A DNA stretch of 64,000 bases from an uncultured Bacilli bacterium (GTDB lineage Bacteria; Bacillota_I; Bacilli_A; RF39; UBA660). The first letter of the stretch is position 1. The number at the start of each line of letters is the position of its first letter. Made by a program: the position numbers and the translations under genes. Shown in pieces: positions 42,518 through 52,300 of this stretch. The DNA is taken from NCBI GenBank assembly GCA_934098555.1, contig CAKOOQ010000001.1, positions 1 to 64,000 on the forward strand, given 5' to 3'. Below the pieces are notes generated by a model. It worked only from the letters and a program-made list of their open reading frames with translations, was not told the origin of the DNA and did no database searches.

Positions 42518-43765
42518 TTACCATGTACTAAAATGATTAACCATGTTATAAACTTCATTTAGTTTATAGGCATTATCATAATAATCATAAGTTAGAGTTG
42601 AAGTGTAAGAACTTTGTCCCTCTTTTTCTTTTTGATCACCCATGAAACTTTTATAATTAACCATATAGTCATAGTTATATTTAGTGGTGATAACAAGTTT
42701 GCCTTCATCACTTAATTTCACATTAGATAAGGTTACACTTGTTACATCAAATTTCTTTAAAGTTAATTCTTCGTTAGTTAAAGCAGTATATAAATCCATA
42801 TAGTCTTCTTCTAAAGCAGAAAGATTCACATTATTATAAATATAATTTTCTTTAATACTATCCCAATTTTTCTTGTCAATAATATTTTCATAAAGGTTTG
42901 AAATATCTTTTTTTACTTCTTCTTTTAAAGTGGTTACCATGTCATCCGTTAAGTTATTTAAAGAAACCTGAACCTCATATTGATTACTATAATTTGTTAG
43001 AGTTTTATCATCTTCTATAACCATTTGATTGGGTAAAGTTGTTTTAATATGAATCATTGAAACAAATAAATTTGGAATAACATAAACATCTAAGCCTTCC
43101 TCATAAGAATCACTTTCCATAAATTTAGGGTCAGCATCAATGCCATTGATATTTAATTTACTATTTTTAGGCACCTTTATTTCAAAATCCTTTAAAATTT
43201 CAACACCTGTAATGGAATAACCGTTGTTGGTCAAACTTTCTACTTTCCAATCGTCAAAGAAGAAATATTTCTTTTTATCACTTTTATTTAAAGTAGCTAA
43301 AAGAGTTTTCTCATCACCATTTTCTTTTTTTACATTAACTCTTACAGTCGCAGTTTTATTATCGTCACTGTAAATAACATTTTCTAAATCATAACTTTTA
43401 ATATCCTTAAAGCTATTTTCTTCTTCGTTATAAACTTTCTTAAATTCTTCTAAGGTTGTAAAAGTGGTATCCCCGTCGATACTTAAAGAATTATAAATAT
43501 CTTCTAAACTATTTTTCTTTAAAGAAGCCATATATTTATCCGTAATACCAGACGGACCAAGGATAAAACACGTATACTTATAGGCTCCCAAAAAGACACA
43601 TAAAAGCACAATAAAAATAATTAAGGCAGTCTTTTTTTCTTTAGTCATCGGTTGCCTTACTTTTTGGGGAGCTTCCTTCGTTTTTTTTAAGTCTACTTTC
43701 GTACCACACTCACCACAAAAAAAGGCATCTTTTTTTATTTTTGCACCACATTCACTGCAATACAT
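42518..43765 (-). CDS. Zinc-ribbon membrane-anchored protein (TcaA/YvbJ-like layout)
   Basis: 415 residues: a double-CxxC zinc ribbon (MYCSECGAKI...FFCGECGTKV), a lysine-rich linker, one membrane helix (about 47-66), and a long extracellular part starting with an NTF2-like segment (ITDKYMASLKKNSLEDIYNSL...TLEEFKKVY). This matches the layout of TcaA and YvbJ, cell-wall-stress-linked proteins of Firmicutes. Sequence similarity beyond the layout is not certain. It heads a two-gene operon. Confidence 0.7.
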   Translation of the reverse strand: MYCSECGAKIKKDAFFCGECGTKVDLKKTKEAPQKVRQPMTKEKKTALIIFIVLLCVFLGAYKYTCFILGPSGITDKYMASLKKNSLEDIYNSLSIDGDTTFTTLEEFKKVYNEEENSFKDIKSYDLENVIYSDDNKTATVRVNVKKENGDEKTLLATLNKSDKKKYFFFDDWKVESLTNNGYSITGVEILKDFEIKVPKNSKLNINGIDADPKFMESDSYEEGLDVYVIPNLFVSMIHIKTTLPNQMVIEDDKTLTNYSNQYEVQVSLNNLTDDMVTTLKEEVKKDISNLYENIIDKKNWDSIKENYIYNNVNLSALEEDYMDLYTALTNEELTLKKFDVTSVTLSNVKLSDEGKLVITTKYNYDYMVNYKSFMGDQKEKEGQSSYTSTLTYDYYDNAYKLNEVYNMVNHFSTW

Positions 43766-43830
43766 CCTTTCTCGTCACTCCTTTTCTATATTATAATTAT
43801 AAGTGATTGAAAAAAAAATAACAATAAAAA

Positions 43831-43856
43831 AGTGAACCTATTGATATTTGTTCACT
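43831..43856 (-). terminator. Terminator of the alarmone synthetase gene
   Basis: A 7-bp perfect stem (AGTGAAC/GTTCACT) is followed on the minus strand by TTTTTTATT. It overlaps the 3' end of the gene. Confidence 0.75.
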
Positions 43857-44428
43857 ATTTTATTCATATAATACATTTTATGATCAAGTTCACGAATGTC
43901 TTTGGCATAACTTACCATTTCATTTTGAACTTCACTAGGAATTTCTTCTTTAAACTTATACCTAATTTTATGGTCAAGACTCGCCCAGAAGTCCATGGCA
44001 ACAGTTCGTACTTGTATTTCAGCTGGAATATATTCCACATAATTTTCCAGATAAATAGGTACTAATAAGATTAAATGATAACTGGTATAACCCGATTCTT
44101 TAGGGTTTTCAATATAGTCTTTACGTTGTTTGATAATTAAGTTAGTAGAATGACTAATTAAAGAAACGATATCGTAAACATCCGACAAAAAGGAAACAAC
44201 AATTCGAAACCCAATAACATCCATAATGTGTTTTTCAATGTTTTCTTTCGAGTAACTATATCCTTTTTTTTCTAATTTTTTTTGAATACTAGGCAGGGTT
44301 TTTAATCTTGTTTTAATATGTTCAACAGGTGTATAGCCATGTCTTCTTTCAAAAGAATCAATCAATATATTTAGTTCTGTTTCCAACATTTTTTGAGCAT
44401 ATTCATATTTTGTATAAAAATTATTCAT
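43838..44428 (-). CDS. Small alarmone synthetase (RelP/RelQ-type (p)ppGpp synthetase)
   Basis: A 196-residue synthetase-only RelA/SpoT-like protein. HIKTRLKTLPSIQKKLEKKGY corresponds to the RIKS/PS motif that binds ATP, DVIGFRIVVSF is the core strand, ESGYTSYHLIL the GTP-binding loop, and AEIQVRTVAMDFWASLDHKIRYK the catalytic Glu region. It lacks hydrolase, TGS and ACT domains. Such enzymes make pppGpp under envelope or starvation stress. It is monocistronic. Confidence 0.93.
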   Translation of the reverse strand: MNNFYTKYEYAQKMLETELNILIDSFERRHGYTPVEHIKTRLKTLPSIQKKLEKKGYSYSKENIEKHIMDVIGFRIVVSFLSDVYDIVSLISHSTNLIIKQRKDYIENPKESGYTSYHLILLVPIYLENYVEYIPAEIQVRTVAMDFWASLDHKIRYKFKEEIPSEVQNEMVSYAKDIRELDHKMYYMNKIVNKYQ

Positions 44429-44565
44429 TAATATTTACTCCTCCTTTAAGAGTAAGGCAAAAAAAGTGCTATAAAATCTAACACTTCTTTGTTTGCATAT
44501 TATACAAAATTTTTCTCTAGACTGCAATGTAATTATTTTAGATGCACTCTTTTTTTCTGTATAAA

Positions 44566-44967
44566 TTAGTTTGATTCCTCTAATTTAGCTAAAACAGCTT
44601 TTGTCGTTTCAATAGCTTTTTGTCTTACCGCATTAGCCGCCTCTGTTAAAACGGGTTCTCCTTTGTCTTTAACATAGTTAACTAAATCTTTAGCACTTTT
44701 TTCAATTTCTTTTGATTTTTTCTTTGCCAAAGCGAGAACTTTTTCTTTATCTAAATCTTTTAAAGCCACTTCTATTTCATCTGTTTTGGTAACAACGTAT
44801 TCTTTAACGTCATCCATATCAATGTTCCGAGCTTTATTAACAAGTTCCTCCATTTTTGCTTTTAAATCGGCTCTTGTTTCTTCTCCTTTTTTAGGAGCAA
44901 ACAAAATTCCTAAACCGGCTCCTACGGCTGCTCCGCCTAATAAAGCGGCTACTGTTTTTTTCTTCAT
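44566..44967 (-). CDS. YtxH-domain protein
   Basis: A 133-residue protein starting with the YtxH hallmark: a glycine-rich membrane helix (AALLGGAAVGAGLGILFAPKKGEETRADLK), followed by a long charged coiled coil. YtxH-type proteins are general-stress membrane proteins of unknown action. A GGAGGAATG arrangement gives a strong start. It shares no operon with its neighbours. Confidence 0.88.
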   Translation of the reverse strand: MKKKTVAALLGGAAVGAGLGILFAPKKGEETRADLKAKMEELVNKARNIDMDDVKEYVVTKTDEIEVALKDLDKEKVLALAKKKSKEIEKSAKDLVNYVKDKGEPVLTEAANAVRQKAIETTKAVLAKLEESN

Positions 44968-45101
44968 TTTTCATTCCTCCGATAGTACTATTATATCCAT
45001 TTTATTTTTCTTTTTGTATATTTTTTTTAAGATGTGTCAAGTATTAGTCAATGAATAAAGCTTTATCCAACAGATACTTTATCTTTGTCTTTTTATTTTT
45101 A

Positions 45102-45131
45102 TTTACAAAGGAAAAGAAATCTCGATATAAT
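45102..45131 (+). promoter_or_regulatory. Promoter of the CmpB-type gene
   Basis: TTTACA (45102-45107), 18-base spacer, TATAAT (45126-45131), 24 bases before the ATG. Confidence 0.6.
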
Positions 45132-45155
45132 GTTCTTATTGAAAGGATGTTTTAG

Positions 45156-45845
45156 ATGTTGTTATTATTTTGTCGTTATGTTTTACTTTTTTTCATCTAC
45201 TCGTTTTTAGGATGGTGCCTTGAAGTTGCCTGTAAGCTTGTTTCCGACCATAAATTTGTTAACCGCGGTTTTTTAATCGGTCCTTATTGTCCAATCTATG
45301 GTCATGGAGCCTTAATTATGACGGTTTTATTAAATCGTTATTTAAATGATCCTGTTACCTTATTTATTATGATTATTCTTTGCTGCTCTTTACTCGAATA
45401 TTTCACCAGTTATTTTTTGGAAAAAATCTTTCATACACGTTGGTGGGATTACTCAGGATACCGGTTTAATATTAATGGCCGTATTTGTCTTGAAACGATG
45501 GTACCTTTTGGGTTATTTGGTCTATTTATCATGTATGTTACCAATCCCTTCTTTTTAGGGCTCATAAATAAAATCAGTACTCCACTTTTAATCTCGCTTA
45601 CCGTTATCTTCCTTATTGTTTATTTCATTGATAATATTATCTCCTTTAAAATTATTAAAAATATTCAACATGTAGGCGAAGACATTCAAAAAAGACAACT
45701 TATTAAAAAAGACGATACCGAAAGAATTACGCATTTAGTAAAAAAGCAAGTAGAAAATTCTATGAAAACATTTGAAAAAAGAATTGTACATGCCTTCCCT
45801 CATTTACAAGTTTTGAAAACAAAAGTTAAAAAAAGAAGAAAATAA
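45156..45845 (+). CDS. Putative ABC-transporter type IV membrane protein (CmpB/DUF1113)
   Basis: A 229-residue membrane protein with the family signature FFIYSFLGWCLEVACK, FVNRGFLIGPYCPIYGHGAL and TRWWDYSGYRFNINGRICLE, six membrane helices and a basic C-terminal tail. It is annotated as an ABC-transporter-like permease, but no ATPase partner lies nearby and no substrate is established. It has an AAGGATG site and its own promoter. The GNAT gene follows by 38 bases on the same strand. Confidence 0.85.
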   Translation: MLLLFCRYVLLFFIYSFLGWCLEVACKLVSDHKFVNRGFLIGPYCPIYGHGALIMTVLLNRYLNDPVTLFIMIILCCSLLEYFTSYFLEKIFHTRWWDYSGYRFNINGRICLETMVPFGLFGLFIMYVTNPFFLGLINKISTPLLISLTVIFLIVYFIDNIISFKIIKNIQHVGEDIQKRQLIKKDDTERITHLVKKQVENSMKTFEKRIVHAFPHLQVLKTKVKKRRK

Positions 45846-45892
45846 CTCTACTTCTTCTTTTTTTTAGTATAATAATTAAAAGGATGTGCCAT

Positions 45893-46339
45893 ATGAAACT
45901 CGATAATTTTGTTTTAGAAAGCTATAATAATTTACCAGAACACCAAAAGGTCATTGATAGTTTGATGAAAAGTGATGTTCACTCATATTTAGGAAATATT
46001 TACTATATGATTCAAAATATTTATAAAAGAAAAGAAGAGTACCCTCTTACCTTAAATGAATTTTACATTGCATACTATAATGATTACCCCGTAGGAATCG
46101 TTTCTATCACCTATATGAATGAAAGAGAGGAAATGAGTTGTGGAATTTTACCACAGTTTGAACACCAACATTTAGGTTCTCTGTTGCTTTTAGAATTCAC
46201 CGAAAAAATCTTTGCTTTAAATCCTTCACTCGATTCTTTATATAGTGTAATTGATAAAAAAAACATCGCGAGCCAAAGAATGGTTTTAAATACGGGTGGT
46301 CATAAAGAAAACGAGACAACCTTTATGCATCATCGTTAA
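45893..46339 (+). CDS. GNAT-family N-acetyltransferase
   Basis: About 148 residues. The acetyl-CoA loop appears as EMSCGILPQFEHQHLGSLLLLEF, with a C-terminal DKKNIASQRMVLNTGGHK typical of RimI-like enzymes. The Q/R-x-x-G-x-G/A motif is degenerate (QHQHLG), so substrate and activity are unknown. ATG 45893 follows AAGGATG; an ATG three codons upstream lies in the ribosome binding site. It is probably expressed from the CmpB promoter. Confidence 0.72.
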   Translation: MKLDNFVLESYNNLPEHQKVIDSLMKSDVHSYLGNIYYMIQNIYKRKEEYPLTLNEFYIAYYNDYPVGIVSITYMNEREEMSCGILPQFEHQHLGSLLLLEFTEKIFALNPSLDSLYSVIDKKNIASQRMVLNTGGHKENETTFMHHR

Positions 46340-46341
46340 AA

Positions 46342-47364
46342 TTATTTTATGTTCTTCATTTCTTCTTTTAAAATATCAGAAATCGTTTTCCTATAGCCTT
46401 CATGGCTATTTTTTAATTTGTAAAATTGTAAAATACCATAACCAGGATATTCGTTTCCTTCTACCATAACAGGTCCTTTGTCGGTAAAGGCAATATCCCA
46501 GCCAATATAACGTACTTGTGGTAACTTTTTCGCGGCTTTTTGACACATATCAAAAGCTTCTTTAACACCCGAAATTTTTACTTCTCTAAATTTTTTATGG
46601 GTAAGCGGATGTTCTTCGTAAATATGGCCATAATCATCGATAACATTAGAATCAATCTTTCCTTTTTCGTTTAGGCTAAAATATAAATCATTCGTGCAGC
46701 CAATAATTTCACTTTCGTCTTGATTAATTCGAAAAGCATTACCTACTAAATACACCTTACCCTCTTTATATAACGTGCAAACTCTTAAAGAACAAACTAC
46801 ATTCGGATTAATTTCATTTACTTCTTTACTTTGAACGATTTCTTCTTCCAAAAGATATTGTTTTTGTTTTAATAATTTTTCATATAAATTTTTTAAGTTT
46901 TTTTCTTTAGCTACTATAATTTTTGTAATACCATGTCCCCCAAAACCAACGGGATCTTTGGCAAAGACAACCGCGTGTTTTTCTAAAAACTTTTCAAAGT
47001 CTTCAAAAGAAGTTTCTCTTAAATCGATAAATGCTCTTTTTAAATAATCTTTAAAAAGTGTATTAAATAAAATCTTATCATGTAAAATAATCTCGTATTT
47101 TTCATCGTTTAAGTAAGAAATTAATTTATAGAAAGACTTCGTCGTAACAAATGTTTTCTTTTCTTCTTTGGTTAAGTTGTAATAATCCCCTCGAAAGTAA
47201 TCGGTATACCCCACTCCTCTTGTGAGAATATTATAATACATATCCATTTTAATTTTAAATTTTGAAGTATGGTTATCATTCGCCATTATCTCTAGCATTT
47301 TATTAAGTCGTGCTTTATTGGTTCCTTTTCTTTTGTTTATTAACCATTTATAAACTGAGGTCAT
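46342..47364 (-). CDS. Sugar-transfer-associated ATP-grasp enzyme
   Basis: A 340-residue ATP-grasp protein of the ATPgrasp_ST type. VFAKDPVGFGGHGITKI is the phosphate-gripping loop, QYLLEEEIVQ the adenine-side strand, then VCSLRVCTLYKEGKVYLVGNAFRI, and GWDIAFTDKGPVMVEGNEYPGYG provides the Mg-binding residues. Family members form amide or ester bonds using ATP and are found near polysaccharide and peptidoglycan genes. It follows the racemase gene by 14 bases, which suggests a D-amino acid as substrate. That link is inference. Confidence 0.88.
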   Translation of the reverse strand: MTSVYKWLINKRKGTNKARLNKMLEIMANDNHTSKFKIKMDMYYNILTRGVGYTDYFRGDYYNLTKEEKKTFVTTKSFYKLISYLNDEKYEIILHDKILFNTLFKDYLKRAFIDLRETSFEDFEKFLEKHAVVFAKDPVGFGGHGITKIIVAKEKNLKNLYEKLLKQKQYLLEEEIVQSKEVNEINPNVVCSLRVCTLYKEGKVYLVGNAFRINQDESEIIGCTNDLYFSLNEKGKIDSNVIDDYGHIYEEHPLTHKKFREVKISGVKEAFDMCQKAAKKLPQVRYIGWDIAFTDKGPVMVEGNEYPGYGILQFYKLKNSHEGYRKTISDILKEEMKNIK

Positions 47365-47378
47365 AAAATCATCCTTTC

Positions 47379-48524
47379 TTATTTGTACACTCTTTGATTT
47401 TGATTTCCTATTTCGATTAAAGCTTCAGCAATGCCCGTATTTTTATCACGTGCTACTTGACCAATTGTTATACCCTCTCCCAAAAGAATGACATCATCCG
47501 TTGGTTTTATCGCTTCATCTACTTGAACCATCATCATATTCATACTCACTTCGCCTACGACAGAGTAAAATTTGTTTTGAATCATTACCCTTTTTGGACA
47601 TACGCCATTGGCATAGCCCACAGGCAAAACAGCAATATACATATCTTTTTTGGCTTTATATGTCGCACCATAACCAAGATAACTACCCTTTTTTATTTTT
47701 TTAATTTGAATACTATGGGTAATAAAGCGCATCGCTGGTTTTAAATCTAAAAAGACGTTAAGGGTTGTGGGACTTAGATGCCATATTTTTTTTAAAAAAG
47801 CGTTTCTTATATATCTTAAATAATTTTTTAAGCCTTTTTTACTTTCTACAGGGCATATATTATAGCCATAAAGTAAAATACCCACGCGAAAAGCATTAAC
47901 AAAAGAAGGCTTTTCATGGATAAGCAAATTTACACTGGAAAAAATATGCACCATAGGAATTTCTTTTAAATCGATTAAGCTTGTTATTTTCTTAAAAGAG
48001 GCCATTTGTTCATCATAATGTTTGTCAAAAATGCCTGTGGTAGCTAAATGGGTGTAAATTCCCTCAAGCTCTAAATAAGCTGTGCTTTTAATCAAATTGT
48101 AAGCGGTAAAAACATCTTCTTCGTTTTGAAATCCCAATCTTCCCATACCTGAATCAATCTGTAAATGAAGCTTTACAGGCTCTGATATTTTTAAAGAAAT
48201 CAGATTAACTAAATAATCATAACTAGGTATCGATAAAGTAATATGATTTTTAATAGCTAAGGAAAGCTCTTCTTTAAAGACAGGTTGTAAACACAAAATA
48301 GGAATTGTTTCATGATATTTTCTAATTTCTAAAGCTTCACTTAAATAAGATACAGCAATATAATCAGCTCCCCCTGAAACAACGCTTTGAATAATCTCCG
48401 CGCCATGACCATAACTTTGCGTTTTTAAAACCGCAATCATATAATCATAATTGGCATAAGTTTTTTTGATTTCTTTTACATTATGTAAGATACGTTCGGT
48501 ATCCACTTCTACATACGATTTCAC
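47379..48524 (-). CDS. alr: Alanine racemase-family PLP enzyme
   Basis: A 381-residue fold-III PLP enzyme. The cofactor lysine K34 sits in VLKTQSYGHG, where most alanine racemases have KADAYGHG, so the loop is altered but the lysine is kept. HLQIDSGMGRLGF, NAFRVGILLYGYN, YLGYGATYKAKKDMYIAVLPVGYANG (with the catalytic Tyr) and GEVSMNMMMVQVD are all present. It should make D-alanine for the wall, or another D-amino acid for the ATP-grasp partner. It lies between the 86-codon unknown and the ATP-grasp gene in one operon. Confidence 0.9.
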   Translation of the reverse strand: MKSYVEVDTERILHNVKEIKKTYANYDYMIAVLKTQSYGHGAEIIQSVVSGGADYIAVSYLSEALEIRKYHETIPILCLQPVFKEELSLAIKNHITLSIPSYDYLVNLISLKISEPVKLHLQIDSGMGRLGFQNEEDVFTAYNLIKSTAYLELEGIYTHLATTGIFDKHYDEQMASFKKITSLIDLKEIPMVHIFSSVNLLIHEKPSFVNAFRVGILLYGYNICPVESKKGLKNYLRYIRNAFLKKIWHLSPTTLNVFLDLKPAMRFITHSIQIKKIKKGSYLGYGATYKAKKDMYIAVLPVGYANGVCPKRVMIQNKFYSVVGEVSMNMMMVQVDEAIKPTDDVILLGEGITIGQVARDKNTGIAEALIEIGNQNQRVYK

Positions 48525-48533
48525 AGTAACCTC

Positions 48534-48782
48534 CTATTTATGTGTTTCATGATAATAACTGTAATCGGCCAGTTCTCTTGCTACGTTTTCCAGCTCATCA
48601 TAATCTTCATCCATATCAATCTCGGATAAATAAAAAAGTAAATCTTTATTACTTTTCACATTTTGATAAGGAATGTGATATTCTTCTAAAACTTCTTTTT
48701 GATAATTCGTTAAATATAAATTATCTTTAATATGAATTAAAGTATTTTTATGAACTACATCTTTAAAATCTTCTTCTTTCAT
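48534..48782 (-). CDS. Small acidic protein of unknown function
   Basis: About 82 residues, very acidic, helical, without membrane segment or known motif (LYLTNYQKEVLEEYHIPYQNV, DMDEDYDELENVARELADYSYYHE). ATG 48782 follows AAGGTGGTG; an upstream GTG is inside that site. It is the first gene of the operon with the racemase and ATP-grasp genes (9 bases to the racemase). A regulatory partner role is possible but unsupported. Confidence 0.65.
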   Translation of the reverse strand: MKEEDFKDVVHKNTLIHIKDNLYLTNYQKEVLEEYHIPYQNVKSNKDLLFYLSEIDMDEDYDELENVARELADYSYYHETHK

Positions 48783-48851
48783 CTTTAACACCACCTTTAT
48801 CTTATCATATTTTCCCCCTTTTGGGATATATTATAATGTAAGGTGAGAACG

Positions 48852-49307
48852 ATGAAAGATAAATTAAAACATTTGGGGCAAATTTTTTTGCCTTTGGCTA
48901 TCGGTGGGATGGCAAGTTTATTTATTAAAAACAACATTATGGATTATGAAAATCTAAACAAGCCTTTTTTAGCGCCACCTAAAATTTTGTTTCCTATCGT
49001 TTGGACGTTTTTATATCTTTTAATTGGCTTTCTTTATTATAAAAATAGACAAGTCAGTGAAAATAAGGAAACAGCTTATCTTTATTACCTTGGTTTATTT
49101 TTGAACTTTATCTGGCCCATTATTTTCTTTTCTTTTAAACTTTATTTACTGGCTGTCTTTGTCATTTGTCTTTTAACAGGATTTACGTATTTACTTTTTT
49201 TAAACTATAAAAAAGAAAGTCCCCAGACAGGTAACTTCCTTATTCTTTATTTCCTTTGGCTTTTATTTGCTACTTATTTAAATATAAGTATCTACTTACT
49301 TAACTAA
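48852..49307 (+). CDS. TspO/MBR-family membrane protein
   Basis: About 151 residues with five membrane helices. The family motifs are recognisable: LNKPFLAPPKILFPIVWTFLYLLIGF near the first loop (the PxWxFxxVW region) and FIWPIIFF. TspO binds tetrapyrroles and is a stress-linked membrane protein in bacteria. ATG 48852 has AAGGTGAG upstream; a GTG three codons earlier overlaps it. The stop overlaps the convergent helicase gene by 4 bases. Confidence 0.88.
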   Translation: MKDKLKHLGQIFLPLAIGGMASLFIKNNIMDYENLNKPFLAPPKILFPIVWTFLYLLIGFLYYKNRQVSENKETAYLYYLGLFLNFIWPIIFFSFKLYLLAVFVICLLTGFTYLLFLNYKKESPQTGNFLILYFLWLLFATYLNISIYLLN

Positions 49308-52300
49308 TCTTTATTCTCATAAGCCAGTAAATTACGGATATCTTTTTCTGATAAACTCTTTAAGTACGTATTATCATCCATATCCTCTTCTATCATTTTA
49401 TCCGATAGAAGTTTTTTCTTTTCTTGTAAACTCAATATTTTTTCTTCAATCGTTCCTTTACAAATGAATTTAATAACTTCGACACTCTTAGTTTGCCCAA
49501 TCCGGTGAGTTCTATCTGTCGCCTGATTTTCAGCCTGAGGATTCCACCATAAATCAAGATGAATCACAACATCGGCACTGGTTAAATTAAGACCCGTTCC
49601 CCCACTTTTAAGCATTATCAAAAAGACATTGGTTTTATCTTTATTAAAGGCATCTACTAAAAGTTGTCTTTTTTTACTTGGTACTTCTCCATCAATGACA
49701 TACGTTGTGATACCTTCTTTATTTAAAGTATCTTTCACAAGGTATAAAGCCGTTTTAAAACTGGTAAATAATAAGATTTTATGCCCATTTGAAACCAATT
49801 CTTTAATTGTTTCAACTAAAGCTTCTATTTTAGCACTGCCATCTTTATAATTTTCATCATAAATAGAAGGGTCAATACAAATTTGTCTTAAACGCGTAAG
49901 AAGGGCTAAAATAATCATTTTATTTTTGATGAAACCACCTTGATTAACGAGTTTATCCATTTCATCATTAACTCTTTTTACCTCAGCAGCATAATATTTT
50001 TTCTGCATTTCATTTAAATCAATAAAAATGTTATTTTCAATCTTATCCGGTAAATCTTTAATAACATCTTTTTTCTTTCTTCTTAAAATAAAAGGTTTAA
50101 CTTGAGCTTTTAAGTTTTTTAACAATTTATTTGTATCTTCATCAAAATCCTTAATGTGATACTTTTGCTGAAATTTAACTAAATTAGAAAGAAAACCGGG
50201 CATAATAAAGTCAAAAATACTCCATAACTCTACGATAGTATTTTCAATAGGTGTTCCCGTTAAAGCCATTTTTGTCTCTGCTGTAATACTTTTAACAGCT
50301 TTCGTTAAACCTGTTTTAGGATTTTTAATATTTTGGGCTTCATCAATTACGAACACTCTAAAAGACTTGGTTTCGTAAATATCTAAGTCTTCTCTTAATA
50401 AGCCGTAAGATGTAATGTAAATATTACCAGCGTAATTTTGTAAAAGCTCTCTTCTGTCGTTACGATTACCCGAGAAAACTTGAAAAGATAAATCCGGAGC
50501 AAATTTATTAAATTCATTATTCCAGTTATAAACAAGTGAGGTCGGACAAACAATTAAAAATTTATTATCTTTGTTTTCTTCATACATTTTTTTAATAAAC
50601 ATAATCGTTTGTAAAGACTTACCAAGCCCCATTTCATCAGCCAAGATTCCTCCAAAGCCACATTTACAAATCATTGACAACCATTTAACACCACTTACTT
50701 GATAATCACGTAAAGTTTCTAACTCTTCGTTTGTAAAAGAAACTTCAAAGTCTTTAAAATCTTTAAACTGTTTAATAAAGTTTTGAAACATAGAATCGGT
50801 TTCTATAATACCATATTTCTTTTCTTTTAAAGAATCTAAATAAAGAGCTCGATACTTGGGAATGGTTCCACTTTCCATTTCCTCTTCTGTTAATTCCAAA
50901 TCATCGGTTAAAGATTTTAATTCTTGTAAGCCTTCTTGTTCCAAAGATAAGATATCGCCATTTTGTAAGCGATAATATTTTTTCTTGTTTTTCATCGAAG
51001 CCAAAATAGCGTCTAACTCATCATTATTAATATCCCCTAAATCGAAATCAAAGTGAAGAATTTGATCTTTACCAATACTGAAATGAGTGGCTACCGAACT
51101 ATTCTTTAAAAGATTCGTATTTTGAAGTTTTTCAGAAGTATAAACATTATATTTACTAGAAAGTTCATCTAAACCCGTATCCATAAATTCACACATCAAG
51201 TCAAAATCATCTAATAAAAATAAATGATTGAGTTTATGAAAACCATAGTTTTCTAATACAGATACGGTTTCATTTTCGTATTCGATATCTCGAATAATGT
51301 TGGCAACATCATCAAAATAAGAAATTTCTTCATTATTATAAATAAACTTAGGAATACAATTAATATCATTTTCATTTAAGTCAAAGTAAAATTTAACCTC
51401 AGGTTTTTCTTCCATCACAATATCTTTAACTGATTTATCAAGTTCTAAGTTTGTTTTAATAGCTCTTAAAACGCTTTTTTGAAAACTAGGAAAATCCTTC
51501 TCATCAAAAACAAGCATATTCATATTACTTTCTAAAAGCTCTTTTAGAAGTAAACGTTGCTTTTTGTCTAAGCAATAAATATCCCCACCTTCTTGCCAAA
51601 CATATTCCCCATCAGCAGTTAAAAGAGCTGTTTTTTCTTTCATATTTAATTTTAATGTATATTCATGATTTTTCTTAGATAAATTAGATTTAAAAGGAAA
51701 ACCATTTACAATGGATGAGGCAAAGTTATTTTCGTTTAAATAAATACCCTCAGGATAAATCGAAAAAAGTTCTTTGATATTTTCACTATCTAAACGAATG
51801 CCGTTACTATAGTAATAACGAGACTTTAAATTATTAATATACTCAATAAAATGAAGAGATTGATTACTAAAATAATGTTTTTCAGGGTCATACTCAAAAT
51901 TGGTACCAAAACGATATTTATATTCATACTTCAAAGCTTGATAAAAACTACTGAACTTACTTAGTAAGGCGTATTTTTTTTCTTGACCAATTTTAGCCTT
52001 AAGGTTCATTGTTATACCATATCTCGAAAATTCTATACAAAGATTTGGAATAACAAAAACCTCTTCTTTTCTTGTTACCGGTTCTGCGTATTCCTTTTCA
52101 ATAATTTGAAACAGACGAGCCGTTTTTTGTTGCACACTTTTATCGTTTTTAGAAGATAATAAGGTATCGGAATAGCAAATTAAACAAGCCGCGACATGTT
52201 TACAAGAAGTCGTCGTGATAAACTGAGGACATGTACAATATGTTTTTTGGATATTTTTATTTCTATCCGTATCTATTTGAACCACGTATTTACGGTAACT

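Noticed and set aside
47457..47744. 95-codon plus-strand frame over the racemase gene
   Set aside because: Antisense shadow of a well-supported alanine racemase-family gene.
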